A stretch of 41,105 bases of DNA from Pseudomonadota bacterium (GTDB lineage: Bacteria > Pseudomonadota > Gammaproteobacteria > Acidiferrobacterales > Acidiferrobacteraceae). Below, in pieces: positions 1 through 9,012 of this stretch. The notes under the pieces were generated by a model. The model had not been told where the DNA came from. It did no database searches and saw only the letters and a list, made by a program, of their open reading frames with translations. A program made the position numbers and the translations under genes. The stretch is from contig JAJYQN010000011.1 of the NCBI GenBank assembly GCA_021794595.1, positions 1 through 41,105 of the forward strand, given 5' to 3'. Every line of letters begins with the position of its first letter. The first letter of the stretch is position 1.

Positions 1-44
1 AAAAAGACGGGGCATGACGTTAACAACGACGAAAAGCCGCGCGC

Positions 45-647
45 TTAATTTAATTCCTTATAAAAGTCCTTTGCGATCCAAGTGCCGCTCGCGCGCTTGG
101 TGCGCGGGCCATCGGGTGGGATCTGGGGGTTTTGTTCTACCCGTTCCTGCGCGATTTTGGTATCGAGCCAGTCCAGAAAGCACGGCTTACGCTCGGCGCT
201 GCCCACATAATCAAACTCCGACTGCTGATCTAGGGACAAGGCCTGATACGCCGCGGCCTCTTCCGGGGAACTGAGCGCCCTACGGTGATGACCGGATTTG
301 TAGTGCGCGAGGCGTTCGCGATACTCCAGCACCTTCTGTTCGACCCTCTCGCGGGGGATCTTGTAGTGCTTCGCGAGATCATCCAACGCCCAGGCGTAAG
401 CCTGCGCAATGACCTCGAGATTCGCGGCATCTGCGAGAAACTGATTCCGTTCAAATCTAAGTTTCTCATCTAGCCTATCGATCTCAGCCTGATTACGGGC
501 GGCCTCGGCCAGATTGCGCTGGCGCAACGCGGCACGCTCCGCGTTCGCCTGCTTTACTTTTTCTCGCTGCCATTGGTCTCGGCCCCAGCCGATGGCCTGG
601 CCCATGAGATTGCCGAAGTTGCCGGGGTTATTCGGATCGGTTGCCAT
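45..647 (-). CDS. Hypothetical coiled-coil protein of the mobile element
   Basis: Encodes about 200 residues. I chose the start at 647 (MATDPNN) because a GGAGG ribosome binding site lies about ten bases upstream; a longer reading frame to 761 has no such signal and would run through the promoter. Residues about 30-90 are rich in Ala, Glu, Arg, Gln and Asn with heptad-like spacing and read as a coiled coil. The C-terminal half is charged and holds several Tyr and Trp. There is no signal peptide, membrane segment or recognisable catalytic motif. I do not recognise the family. Its promoter region carries the 15-bp motif found before the element's conjugation operons, so it probably belongs to the same regulon although it lies about 10 kb from them. 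Confidence 0.7.
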   Translation of the reverse strand: MATDPNNPGNFGNLMGQAIGWGRDQWQREKVKQANAERAALRQRNLAEAARNQAEIDRLDEKLRFERNQFLADAANLEVIAQAYAWALDDLAKHYKIPRERVEQKVLEYRERLAHYKSGHHRRALSSPEEAAAYQALSLDQQSEFDYVGSAERKPCFLDWLDTKIAQERVEQNPQIPPDGPRTKRASGTWIAKDFYKELN

Positions 648-679
648 CGCTGCATACCCTCCATCGCGGAAAGGAGACT

Positions 680-694
680 CTTGTATACTAGACC
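680..694 (-). promoter_or_regulatory. Element promoter motif, copy a (before the coiled-coil gene)
   Basis: Plus-strand CTTGTATACTAGACC. Read on the minus strand it contains a -10-like TATACA (682-687), 35 bases before the start codon at 647. It matches the consensus RTTRTATMCTAKACC built from six copies in this window. No clear -35 box at 16-18 bp was seen, unlike copies b and f, which could mean dependence on an activator. Confidence 0.5.
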
Positions 695-787
695 GGGTGG
701 GGGGAAAAGGCAAAGGCGGTGTGTTGGCGCACTCGGCGCCACGCCATACCACGGAAATCACGTCCTTTATCGCGCTATAGTACCGCC

Positions 788-1216
788 ATGCACCCTCCTC
801 TTCGTACCCAACTCGTCCAAGCCGCGCTTGCGTGGCAGCAAAGTACCGGTGTGGCGCCCGCGATCACCGCAGCGCTTTCGGAATATGATGCGGCGCACCT
901 CCTAGGTATGACGGATGAGGATTATCGCCGTTGCCGGATGGGCCAAACGGCTGTTACACAAGGCGCTGACTTTGCTTGGCAAGGCCTGCGCTATCAAGTC
1001 AAAGCGAACCGACCCAGCGGCTCGCCCGGGAGCCGTGTCACTCTGGTTCCAAAAGCTCGCAATTACGACTGGGACTCGTTGATCTGGGTTCTGTATGATA
1101 GGTTCTACGTAGTGCAGGAGGCGTGGTCGTGGGAGGTTGCTATGTACCGCGCAGCCTTTCATGCTATGAAACGCTTGTCCCCCGACGACTATCGTCGCGG
1201 AACGCGGCTGACATAG
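788..1216 (+). CDS. Small PD-(D/E)XK-like protein, possible nuclease
   Basis: Encodes 142 residues, read from ATG 788 (MHPPLRTQL); upstream in-frame sequence belongs to the intergenic region. The middle contains GADFAWQGLRYQVKANRPSG, an Asp followed by a strand ending in Gln-x-Lys, then a further Trp/Tyr-rich strand (DWDSLIWVLYD). This D...QxK layout is typical of minimal PD-(D/E)XK restriction-like folds, where Q can replace the usual Glu. The N-terminal half has a short helical region with an Asp/Glu/Arg cluster. It is transcribed divergently from the preceding coiled-coil gene and followed by an Mrr-like nuclease gene in the same direction, so a role in defence is plausible but inferred. 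The ribosome binding site is weak. Confidence 0.55.
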   Translation: MHPPLRTQLVQAALAWQQSTGVAPAITAALSEYDAAHLLGMTDEDYRRCRMGQTAVTQGADFAWQGLRYQVKANRPSGSPGSRVTLVPKARNYDWDSLIWVLYDRFYVVQEAWSWEVAMYRAAFHAMKRLSPDDYRRGTRLT

Positions 1217-1372
1217 GAAACATTCCAGTGTCCTGCTGCCGATCAGCAAGACCAGCATCGAATCAGCAGTGCGCCTCCTTACCTCACGCACGGCAGCGAA
1301 GGAATAAGACACAAATGGCCTTGGCCGAAAGACCAAAACAGCCTTTTAGGTCAACAATATAACAGAGGTTAA

Positions 1373-2563
1373 ATGTCTGAGAGTCCCTTAAATGCTGCAC
1401 TTCGGCACTTTGAAGCCGCGGAGGCAAATCTTATCAAGGCCGAAAAGCTCCTGGCTGATATCGAGGCTGCCATACCAAAAGGCATAGCCTTCGGTGAAAA
1501 TCCTGACTACGAATCTAACTGCCGGAACTTTGATGCCCTGATTGCCGCGCTTCCCAAGATTGGCGGATGGAAGCCGGAAATCACTCTCATGGAGTTGGAT
1601 GAAATTGCACAAAACCGATTGGATGCGCAGGAGGTCGGTGAAATCGAATGCATTGTGTCCGTCGAGCGCCAGATTGGGGAACCATTGCGGTTACTTCGAG
1701 AATATCGCTATCGCTTGAATCAGAAACGGCGCGAGCTTATCCGGGACACGCTCATAGAGCTCGTTGACGCTATTGACGCAAACCTTCGCAATCTCAGCAA
1801 ACTGCTGGAAGGTGACGAACCGTCGAATGAGGTTGTTACTGATGAAGAATTTGAGCAGTTAAAGGAAAATGTAGCCCAAATTGCAACGCTTCTAGGCAGC
1901 AGTGTTGCTAAGCCCGCCCGCTGGTCCGATCTTCATCGACACATGCATTTTGGAATGCTTGGCGATCTCCACGACATCATTGAGCACGACTGGCCAAGCG
2001 TCAAAGGCGGTTTGCGTAAGTCTATGTACGGCGAAAAGGAGCCGGTCCCAGTGGAAGTCGAGGACCTAGGTGCCTTAGTAAGCGCGAAGCCGAGAGGTCC
2101 GGTGGCAACAAGACTCAAGTGGGAAAGCCTAACCGACGAAGAATTTGAACGTCTGATTTTTGTTCTTATCTCGTCTGAGAGCGGCTACGAAAATCCAGAA
2201 TGGTTAATGAAAACCAATGCCCCTGACCGTGGACGCGATCTATCCGTGTATCGTGTTTATGCTGACCCATTGGGTGGGACACTTAGGCAACGGGTCATTA
2301 TTCAGTGCAAACATTGGCAGTCCAAGAGCATTGCACCAGCCAATATAGCGGTGCTTAAGGAACAAATGAAGCTTTGGGAGCCACCCAGAGTCGACATTCA
2401 CGTTATCGCAACCTCGGGGCGGTTTACATCGGATGCGGTTGCGGTCGTAGAAAAGCACAACCAATCCGATAGTGCCCTGCGAATTGAGATGTGGCCTGAA
2501 AGTCATTTGGAGCGCCTCCTTGCAAGCAGACCCGCTATTATTGCCGAGTTTGGGCTTCGATAA
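1373..2563 (+). CDS. Mrr-like restriction endonuclease domain protein
   Basis: Encodes 396 residues. The first 230 or so are helical and charged, with no known domain that I recognise. The C-terminal part (from about residue 240) begins with a W-x2-L-x3-EFERL helix, followed by APDRGRDLSVYR and VIIQCKHW. This is the E...D(x)n-QxK arrangement of the Mrr catalytic domain (PD-(D/E)XK fold), which cuts DNA, often modified DNA. A later segment (IHVIATSGRFTSDA) matches the usual strand after the active site. The gene ends just before an attC-like site and its ATG overlaps a perfect GTTRRRY heptamer (1368-1374), so it looks like an integron gene cassette. The N-terminal domain probably senses or binds a target; this is inference. 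Confidence 0.75.
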   Translation: MSESPLNAALRHFEAAEANLIKAEKLLADIEAAIPKGIAFGENPDYESNCRNFDALIAALPKIGGWKPEITLMELDEIAQNRLDAQEVGEIECIVSVERQIGEPLRLLREYRYRLNQKRRELIRDTLIELVDAIDANLRNLSKLLEGDEPSNEVVTDEEFEQLKENVAQIATLLGSSVAKPARWSDLHRHMHFGMLGDLHDIIEHDWPSVKGGLRKSMYGEKEPVPVEVEDLGALVSAKPRGPVATRLKWESLTDEEFERLIFVLISSESGYENPEWLMKTNAPDRGRDLSVYRVYADPLGGTLRQRVIIQCKHWQSKSIAPANIAVLKEQMKLWEPPRVDIHVIATSGRFTSDAVAVVEKHNQSDSALRIEMWPESHLERLLASRPAIIAEFGLR

Positions 2564-2569
2564 ACGGCA

Positions 2570-2650
2570 ACATAACAAGCGCGTTGAGTCGGACTCGCTA
2601 CGTCGGCGCTTCGCGCCGCCTCCGCTCACCGCTCACGCGCAGCGTTAGAG
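2570..2650 (+). other. Integron attC-like recombination site
   Basis: Lies immediately 3' of the Mrr-like gene. It begins TAACAAGCGCGTTGAG and TCGGAC and ends CTCACGCGC then AGCGTTAG. The outer arms TAAC/GTTA and the inner arms GCGCG(T)TGAG/CTCACGCGC pair, leaving an unpaired T as expected for the extrahelical base of attC sites; the centre folds into a GGCGC-ttc-GCGCC hairpin (about 2612-2625). The order of elements matches known attC sites, but the outer heptamers deviate at one position each (ACATAAC and GTTAGAG against RYYYAAC and GTTRRRY). No integrase gene is in the window. Confidence 0.7.
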
Positions 2651-2658
2651 CGCTCCGT

Positions 2659-3054
2659 ATGCGATTGCGGCTCCGTCTTGTCGCCTGCCTGCTAGTTGCC
2701 TGCGCTTCGTCGGCTGCCTACGCAGAGTGCCGAGGCTATGCGGGCCCAGGGGGCGCTTGCTATGCGGGCCCTGGCGGTGGTCTTTATGCGGGACCGGGTG
2801 GAGGCTTGTACGAAGGGCCGGGCGGCGGTCTTTACGCGGGCCCGGGGGGTGGCCTTTACGCGGGCCCCGGTGGTGGAATGTACGCCGGACCCGGAGGCGG
2901 TCTTTACGCTGGACCGGGCGGAGGCCTTTATTCAGGACCCGGTGGAGGGATTTATGCCGGACCACCAACAAAGGATGGCTACAAAGGCCCATGGGGTCCG
3001 TGCATCACCGGCGCGCTAGGACGCGACTGGTCGCTGAAACATTGCCCACAATGA
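2659..3054 (+). CDS. Secreted YAGPGGGL octapeptide-repeat protein
   Basis: Encodes 131 residues from ATG 2659. Residues 1-22 form a clear Sec signal peptide (Arg-rich start, LVACLLVACASSAAYA, cleavage before Glu). The mature protein is about ten copies of an eight-residue unit, YAGPGGGL, with variants YEGPGGGL, YSGPGGGI and YAGPGGGM, followed by a short non-repeat tail. It has four Cys, two before or at the first repeat and two in the tail, which could close the repeat rod by disulphides. Low-complexity Gly/Pro/Tyr repeats of this type suggest an exported structural or surface-binding protein; no function is established. The start codon lies 8 bp after the attC-like site, the position expected of a following gene cassette. 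Confidence 0.7.
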   Translation: MRLRLRLVACLLVACASSAAYAECRGYAGPGGACYAGPGGGLYAGPGGGLYEGPGGGLYAGPGGGLYAGPGGGMYAGPGGGLYAGPGGGLYSGPGGGIYAGPPTKDGYKGPWGPCITGALGRDWSLKHCPQ

Positions 3055-3541
3055 TCCGGATCCCCTGCTCTAACAACATACTCCGGCAATGTTAAAGTGC
3101 ATGCAGTTCTCCACTCCACATTCCGAAATTGTGTTTGAGATTCCCGATGCGTGACTTCGGGAAGGAAATGCCATTGGCTTTTCACCAACCACGCGCGCGT
3201 ACCTCTTCGAACCAGATCCGCGTTGGCCCATTATCTGGAACACCATCACTGGATCCGGCGAGAGGGGAAAACCCGACGCGTGCACGTGACTGTACGAGGC
3301 GAGCGTAGCCTCCGGGAAGTGTTCGGCCTCCATTGGCCGGGGTAAGTATACTGATCCTTCGAACGAAATCCTCGTGCGCTCGCACGCGGACGCGCACAAC
3401 CGGATGCATGCGACGGAAGAACAGGCGCGCTCCGCAATACAAGCGCCCACTGATTCCGACTCATAGCGCTCATTCATGGCGACGGGCCATGGTCGCCTCA
3501 CAAAGCTGACGGGGGGAGAACACAGCTTTGCGGGGAGCGGT
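3055..3541. other. Intergenic stretch without a convincing gene
   Basis: Several short overlapping frames exist on both strands, but none has a ribosome binding site, a domain motif or consistent codon use; the longest, on the minus strand, overlaps the end of the next gene. At 3073-3093 a small inverted repeat TAACA...TGTTA is present, too short to be an attC site. I see nothing else. Confidence 0.5.
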
Positions 3542-4141
3542 CTACAAGATGCCGTTATACTGAATCGCAGCGGAATCGATCCCGACGTCCAATCGCATCG
3601 CATTTAGAAGCGTCAGGGCGTGCTTTCGCACCTCTGACCACTTGTAGGATTCTTGAGTGTTAAGCACCTGAATAAGATAGTCGAATAAATTGTCGCATGC
3701 ATCCATAACAGTCTGGGGCGCGAGCATTACAAGGTACCCGTAAGCCCGCATGCGACCGCGATTGAATCGATCCCAACGCTCATTTCTATCGACTTGAGGA
3801 AGCTCGCCGAATGTGAATAACAGATCTAAGTCACCCAAGATTTCGGTTACCACATCGACCACTAGCCGATAAATTTGCAGCTTGTCGTCGTGACCGCGGA
3901 GATGCTTATGCTTGAAGATTTCAAGGCCGCTATGTATCTTTTGCAATTCCTCGTCGCTTGACCGCCGCAATTCCGCCCGGAGCTTTTCCAGCTCCAGCGC
4001 GTGCCCCGCCCGCTCCTTTTCCATAAAGCGGTCAGCCCATAGCTTGCCGAGTTGTGACGACGCAAAAGTGACGATGATGCCTCCGCCGCCGACGGAGGCA
4101 ATGGTTGCCGTGACGATCTTCCCAACATCACTCCAATTCAC
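3542..4141 (-). CDS. Hypothetical membrane-anchored coiled-coil protein
   Basis: Encodes 199 residues. The N-terminus has one hydrophobic, Gly-rich segment (IVTATIASVGGGGIIVTF, about residues 9-26), which should be a membrane anchor, followed by a charged coiled coil (about 35-75: MEKERAGHALELEKLRAELR). The rest is helical with no catalytic motif I can name. Proteins with this short-anchor plus coiled-coil layout are frequent among uncharacterised genes of mobile elements. It stands alone, about 80 bp downstream of the DUF2130 gene on the same strand. Function unknown. Confidence 0.6.
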   Translation of the reverse strand: MNWSDVGKIVTATIASVGGGGIIVTFASSQLGKLWADRFMEKERAGHALELEKLRAELRRSSDEELQKIHSGLEIFKHKHLRGHDDKLQIYRLVVDVVTEILGDLDLLFTFGELPQVDRNERWDRFNRGRMRAYGYLVMLAPQTVMDACDNLFDYLIQVLNTQESYKWSEVRKHALTLLNAMRLDVGIDSAAIQYNGIL

Positions 4142-4224
4142 GCGGCGCCCCCCTATCTCTGTTGCTACGAGTCCGCAGACTTCGTCGAGGGTTGGGGTAT
4201 TGTGTGGCGCTCCTGCCTGCGTCT

Positions 4225-5526
4225 TTAGTCACGATTAGCCCCGCCGCTTTCTTCGTCCGGTCCCGGCAACGCGACTAGGCTCAATCCCTCTATCTCCTGC
4301 AATGTCTTTCCGGCTATGCCCTGCAGATCACCGTACATACCCACCGTGGCGCCCATTACACGCTCGATCTGCTCTTCGCGTTTGGCCCATTGCTTCATGA
4401 TGGCTTTGCGCTCCTTATCCAGGTCTTCCTGCATGGATGTGAAGGCCTCCACGATCGCTTCCACACGGTGCCGAAACCGGGGACCGGTCAGATATTGATA
4501 CACCATCTCCGTCTTAGTCTGCTGACCTTCGTTGACCTGTCGAGCCATGCTGACTTCCATCAACGAATGACGCATCACCGTGGCCACCGCCAGCGCTGCC
4601 CGCGGACTCGTGACCCAGACACCATCAATAACATCAAAGGTTTCGACGCCCTTCGGAAGAACCTGGCTCACAAGAATCGATATCTCCGCTTTGGCGGTTC
4701 GTTGATCATCACGGAGCTTAGCGAGCCAACCATCGCTCCAATTCTTGGTGCGCTTCGACTCCCAGAGGATGGCGCCACTCGGTTGGCCCGTCGGACTGAT
4801 GACCCTCTGCAGCACATCGCCGCCAAACTCACCTTTCGCCACGGGCTCAATCGAATCCAACGGGAACTTCACGCGTAACAGGTTTTCCAGATCCATCTCC
4901 TGCACTTCGCCTTGCAACTGCTGGGACCCCTGCTCGGCCCGACGCTTGAGATCCTCGATCTGTTTCTGCATCGCGAGAATGGTTTGTTCCTTTTCCATCA
5001 CCTTGAGTTTCTGTTCGTCCTCGGCCTCTTTCTTGGCTTCTTGCCGAGTCGCGGCCAGACCCTCCTGTATGCGCTTCTGGACGGTCAGTTCCAATTCCCG
5101 CTTGGCATCGTCTAGCTCGCGTTGCTTTCTTATCAGATCGGCCTGCGCCTTTTGCGCCTCCGCCAGTTTTACATCACGTACCTTGAGGACTTCCTGCAGT
5201 TCCGCCAACTCGTGCACTTTCGCGTCGAGCTCCGCGGCACTGGCAAGCTTGGCTTTCTTGGCCTCCTCGGCCATGATGCGGGCGCGCTCAGTCTTCAGTT
5301 CGGCGGCTACCTGGTCGGCAACCTGGCTATCGAGGGTGCGTTTCGCCTCCAAGAGCTGCTTTTCTTTCTCGTGGATACCCTGCTCACGCTGGGCCACTTC
5401 TGCGTCTTTTTGCAGGAGCTGCTGCTCATACTGCTGACGTGTGGCGGCAATGAGCGGTGCTGCGAGCGACTCCGTCAACCGAACTTCGGTTTGGCAATTC
5501 GGACATATGATTGTTGGTTCTGTCAT
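4225..5526 (-). CDS. DUF2130 family coiled-coil protein
   Basis: Encodes about 433 residues if read from ATG 5526 (MTEPTIICPNCQ); a GTG at 5562 would add 12. The N-terminus carries a Cys-x2-Cys half zinc ribbon (IICPNCQTEV) followed by LTESLAAPLI, then a long Glu/Lys/Gln-rich coiled coil to about residue 215. The C-terminal half (from EMDLENLLRVKFPLDSIEPV) is the conserved DUF2130 domain, including GAILWESKRTKNWSDGW, where E-S-K-x-T-K-N-W resembles the E-x-K end of a PD-(D/E)XK core. The family is widespread near restriction and defence genes, and its biochemical role is not established as far as I know. The helicase gene downstream is on the same strand but 200 bp away, so a shared transcript is not assured. 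Confidence 0.8.
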   Translation of the reverse strand: MTEPTIICPNCQTEVRLTESLAAPLIAATRQQYEQQLLQKDAEVAQREQGIHEKEKQLLEAKRTLDSQVADQVAAELKTERARIMAEEAKKAKLASAAELDAKVHELAELQEVLKVRDVKLAEAQKAQADLIRKQRELDDAKRELELTVQKRIQEGLAATRQEAKKEAEDEQKLKVMEKEQTILAMQKQIEDLKRRAEQGSQQLQGEVQEMDLENLLRVKFPLDSIEPVAKGEFGGDVLQRVISPTGQPSGAILWESKRTKNWSDGWLAKLRDDQRTAKAEISILVSQVLPKGVETFDVIDGVWVTSPRAALAVATVMRHSLMEVSMARQVNEGQQTKTEMVYQYLTGPRFRHRVEAIVEAFTSMQEDLDKERKAIMKQWAKREEQIERVMGATVGMYGDLQGIAGKTLQEIEGLSLVALPGPDEESGGANRD

Positions 5527-5766
5527 TGCCGCCCCCATGTATGCGACTTTTTTCTCTTTCACATTAGATGGTTTGTGTCGAGACCCCGCATCACCGTTTA
5601 CAAGCGCGCCGCCTCGGCACCGCGTCGCAAATACGGTACCTGCAGCGATGAGTCACACTCGCTACGATAAGCCTCACCGGCAATCTAGAGGGCGCCATAA
5701 CCGAGCGCTTCCGGCCGGGTGGGAGCGGCGTCTTCGGCGACGGATTCGGCAAATAAAGCCATGTTT

Positions 5767-8700
5767 TTAGCGCCGCTCACCAGATAACAACTCCCACACG
5801 TACTTGTAATCTGCTCCGGACAAATGAGTCTCGGTAGATCGTGCTCGCTCCCAGCCTACTGCATCTAATTCTTTAAGGAAACGTCGAGCTTGTTGCACAC
5901 CGACCTCCGAAATACTCTCGCCAACGCTGGTCCGGAATTCATCACCCAATCTCTCTGCTATGCTGCGAGGTACAGAGTTCATTCGCATCAATACCGCTTC
6001 CTCCGTTTTGACTCCGTGATAAACCATGGCGGGGAGTATATTGATACGGCGGCGATCGGCTGCCGGAAGCGACTCAAAGTCGATGCCAGATAGGCGGCTC
6101 AAGGCTGAAAGCCCCCAAGTCCCAGAGTTCACTAAATTCCGATATATCGCCTTGCAAGCCTCTGTAAGCGCCTTAGTTTGATTCTGGTCACCTTGGAAAA
6201 AATCCCGGGCAATTTCGTGAATGCTCTTGCCTCCAACCCACGCCTTTGTGATTTCGGCTATATACTGGTTTTCATTGCCCTGGCCTCCAAGGTCCTTCAG
6301 CGATTCCGCCAATTGGGGAACCCGGAGCATAACCCCGAACAAGTCAGCCATTCCCGTGCTCTTCCCAAACAGACTTTCAGGTGACCAATCGGCCGTGGTC
6401 AGCTTCCACTCCAACTGCCCCATCCCAACCAACGCTTTGCTTACACCTTCTGGAGAAAATCCGGTCATATCGGCAAGTTCCGCAATACCTGGGCTTTCAG
6501 CGAGACGCCGAGCGTAGTTCTTAGTCGCCTCCAATAGCTTGTCGGCCTTCGCTTTCCCCGCGGGGGAGCTCCGAAGCAAACCGTATCCGAAGGTATTCCG
6601 TAACAATTGTTCCGTATCTGCCAATACAGCGTCCAAGTTTTTCTTCTCACTCCACAGGTGGGCAACATAACAGCGAAAATCGTCCCACTGTTCTCCCTGG
6701 ATAACAGAATCTAGATCGTTCAGACGCCCCATCAGCTCTAGCTCGTTCAATAAATTCACCAACCGGGAGACCAACTCTCCTGTAGCCCGGCTCACATACT
6801 CGATTATTTCCTCGGGTTTATCGCCAGCAGCTAACCCAACCACGCCGACGCTATCGTGGTTCATTCGCCCGGCACGGCCTGCCAAGTTCCAGAAATCGCG
6901 AGGCAACATCTCCTTTGACCGGTATCCCTGCGGCACAAAGCGAGAAGCGAGGAATACAGAGGAAACCGGGAAATTGACTCCCTGGGCTATCGTCGTGGTT
7001 GCACACAGAACGCGCAGCTTCCCTTCTTCCGCCAACCATTCGATCAACGCACGGACCTCATCCGAAAGCCCAGCATGGTGCATGCCAACACCGCGAACCA
7101 ACATTTCGACTAACTCAAAGTCCGGACTGACTTCTGTTTTCAGAAAATCCTGGACCAATTGAATCTCATTAGGGACTGGAGACAACGGGGCAAACGTCTC
7201 ACAGATCTGACGCGCCATAGTCCAGACTGAATTGATATTGTGGGCTACGGCGATACTCGTACCTCGACTTGAGAATACGGTTGCCATGGCGGCAGTTTGT
7301 AAGCTCTTGTTAAGCTTAGACTTAGTCACCTTGAGCGGCCTCACGCCACCGACCTTATGCGTGCCATCCAGATGAATCGTGCGAGGCGTGGTCGTGAGAG
7401 TCTTATACATCAACTGCCAGCCACCCCTAACAGAAATATCTTCCTCAGCCTGATATATCCCCACAATACGTTCATTCGGCTTCCAGGGGGTTGTGCCAAA
7501 ACTGATGGCCCGTCCAGCGTTCACGTCTTGTGCCAGCCATTGAGCAAGCGTCTCAGCTTTTTCGACATAAGGCATGAGAAGCAAAAAGTTGGCCGACGTG
7601 CAACCACGCTTGATGGTGGCCAACAACAGTTCGATCCGAAGACCTCGCGTCTCGTCCTCAATATTGTGAGCCTCATCCATGACCACCAAGGCTAAAGGCC
7701 GAGGCACCTTATTATTCCGGATCACCAATTGTAGTTTTTCCGGGGTCGCGACAAGAACATCGAAAGAACTTCCATTGCTCGTTTTTGTGAGCAGGTCTTC
7801 CTCAAATGCATCGATCTCCACTGCGCCAGTCAGTTGTTCAACTTGTACTCCAATAGGTTCGAAGTCCCGCCGTAGGCGCCGGGTAATCTGAGCGGTCAGC
7901 GCACGTGTAGGTGCAACATAGGCAACCCAGCCCTTTTCGGCATCGAACTGATTAAGCGCCTGCAAAATCCGGAACTGCGCCAGTAGTGTTTTCCCACCAG
8001 ATGTGGGCATATCGACCACAACTGCTGTAGCCGCCTGATCGAGGAGCCCCTGTTCCTGCAGAGCAGCGCGCTGGGGAGGTAGCAACTCAAACATGGCCTG
8101 CTGCTTGGTAACCTCACGTACAAATCTCGTGACGCGGGAATTCACAGCGCGGGCCACCCACCAGACCGAACCAGAAACCATTTGACGTGCCGTCGCATGA
8201 AGCCAGCGCGCCAGCACTTCCAGCTGCGCATCCGCGCTCGCCGTGGCGGCGTCGATCGCTGCCTCGAAATGCTTGTCCAGCAAAGATGCGATGCCTGCCG
8301 GTTCTCCTTGCAACATATACTTGGCGAGCAATTCGGTACCTTTCGCCCAGTGATACAGGCTGATCAACCGTAGGGCCATGACACGATCTTCAGTATTCGA
8401 GCCGCTGTCCAATACACCTGATTCGTAGGTCTTCTGGTCTTCCCGAAGCCCGGCAATGATCTCCCGGACCCGGTCTAGGTCGTCCCAACGCTTCTTGCGA
8501 AAAAGCCGGACCCAGCACTCAAACAGACGATAGGTCAGACGGTGGTGCCATGTGGCGTCAGCAGCGGATGGAACCTGAATTGCCTCCTGATTCTCGTTGT
8601 ACCAGCGCCGCAAGTCCGACCAACGGTCTCCACAGTAGGCGAGTGCCGACAGGTGGAGGATGTGCAAAATCCGCTCATCCTCTTTTTCTGGTAGATCGAA

Positions 8701-9012
8701 CAAACGACGAATTTCAAAGGTCCGCCAAGCACCAGCCGCACATTGCTCGCGCAACTCTTTCGCCTCGGCGGAGAAATTGAGAAAGGCGCCCAATCCTTCT
8801 ATCGCGGCCATTTCATATGCCATGGCTAAACGGCGGAGCAGGTCATGTTCTAGGTCGCTTTCTGGAAAATCAATCTGCATCTGCTGACCGACCGCTTTCT
8901 TGACCAGCCAAGTACTTACGATGCTCAGGCCACGGTCACGTTCAGTCTCGCCGACGGCAAGAACGGCCCAATGCTCGTCCACCAGATGAAGGGAAGCATG
9001 GGTCACGTTCAT
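5767..9012 (-). CDS. hamB: Hachiman-like defence helicase (HamB-like, Ski2-type SF2)
   Basis: Encodes 1081 residues. After a helical N-terminal region of about 320 residues come the SF2 helicase motifs: Walker A MPTSGGKT (about 335-342), motif Ia VAPTRAL, motif II DEAH (about 446-449), a motif IV-V region with GVGMHHAGLS and CATTTIAQGVNFP (about 642-682), and motif VI AGRAGR (about 711-716). HHAGL together with TTTIAQGVN is the signature of Ski2-like helicases, the type found in HamB. The C-terminal 350 residues are helical, as in winged-helix and ratchet domains. Its start overlaps the end of the HamA-like gene by 4 bp (ATGA). In the Hachiman antiphage system HamB senses and travels on DNA and releases HamA nuclease activity. 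The assignment to Hachiman rests on this pairing; a different helicase-nuclease system is possible. Confidence 0.7.
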   Translation of the reverse strand: MNVTHASLHLVDEHWAVLAVGETERDRGLSIVSTWLVKKAVGQQMQIDFPESDLEHDLLRRLAMAYEMAAIEGLGAFLNFSAEAKELREQCAAGAWRTFEIRRLFDLPEKEDERILHILHLSALAYCGDRWSDLRRWYNENQEAIQVPSAADATWHHRLTYRLFECWVRLFRKKRWDDLDRVREIIAGLREDQKTYESGVLDSGSNTEDRVMALRLISLYHWAKGTELLAKYMLQGEPAGIASLLDKHFEAAIDAATASADAQLEVLARWLHATARQMVSGSVWWVARAVNSRVTRFVREVTKQQAMFELLPPQRAALQEQGLLDQAATAVVVDMPTSGGKTLLAQFRILQALNQFDAEKGWVAYVAPTRALTAQITRRLRRDFEPIGVQVEQLTGAVEIDAFEEDLLTKTSNGSSFDVLVATPEKLQLVIRNNKVPRPLALVVMDEAHNIEDETRGLRIELLLATIKRGCTSANFLLLMPYVEKAETLAQWLAQDVNAGRAISFGTTPWKPNERIVGIYQAEEDISVRGGWQLMYKTLTTTPRTIHLDGTHKVGGVRPLKVTKSKLNKSLQTAAMATVFSSRGTSIAVAHNINSVWTMARQICETFAPLSPVPNEIQLVQDFLKTEVSPDFELVEMLVRGVGMHHAGLSDEVRALIEWLAEEGKLRVLCATTTIAQGVNFPVSSVFLASRFVPQGYRSKEMLPRDFWNLAGRAGRMNHDSVGVVGLAAGDKPEEIIEYVSRATGELVSRLVNLLNELELMGRLNDLDSVIQGEQWDDFRCYVAHLWSEKKNLDAVLADTEQLLRNTFGYGLLRSSPAGKAKADKLLEATKNYARRLAESPGIAELADMTGFSPEGVSKALVGMGQLEWKLTTADWSPESLFGKSTGMADLFGVMLRVPQLAESLKDLGGQGNENQYIAEITKAWVGGKSIHEIARDFFQGDQNQTKALTEACKAIYRNLVNSGTWGLSALSRLSGIDFESLPAADRRRINILPAMVYHGVKTEEAVLMRMNSVPRSIAERLGDEFRTSVGESISEVGVQQARRFLKELDAVGWERARSTETHLSGADYKYVWELLSGERR

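Noticed and set aside
2727-2965. A CRISPR or minisatellite array
   Set aside because: The 24-bp repeat stays in frame and encodes an octapeptide; no spacers are present.
3073-3093. A second attC site after the repeat-protein gene (TAACA...TGTTA)
   Set aside because: Only about 23 bp overall, without the inner arms required of attC.
3070-3603. A 177-residue minus-strand frame
   Set aside because: No ribosome binding site, overlaps the next gene's 3' end, and the composition is Ser/Cys/Arg-rich as in shadow frames.
4745-5437. A 230-residue plus-strand frame within the DUF2130 gene
   Set aside because: Ser/Cys/Arg-rich antisense of a coiled-coil gene; no start signal.
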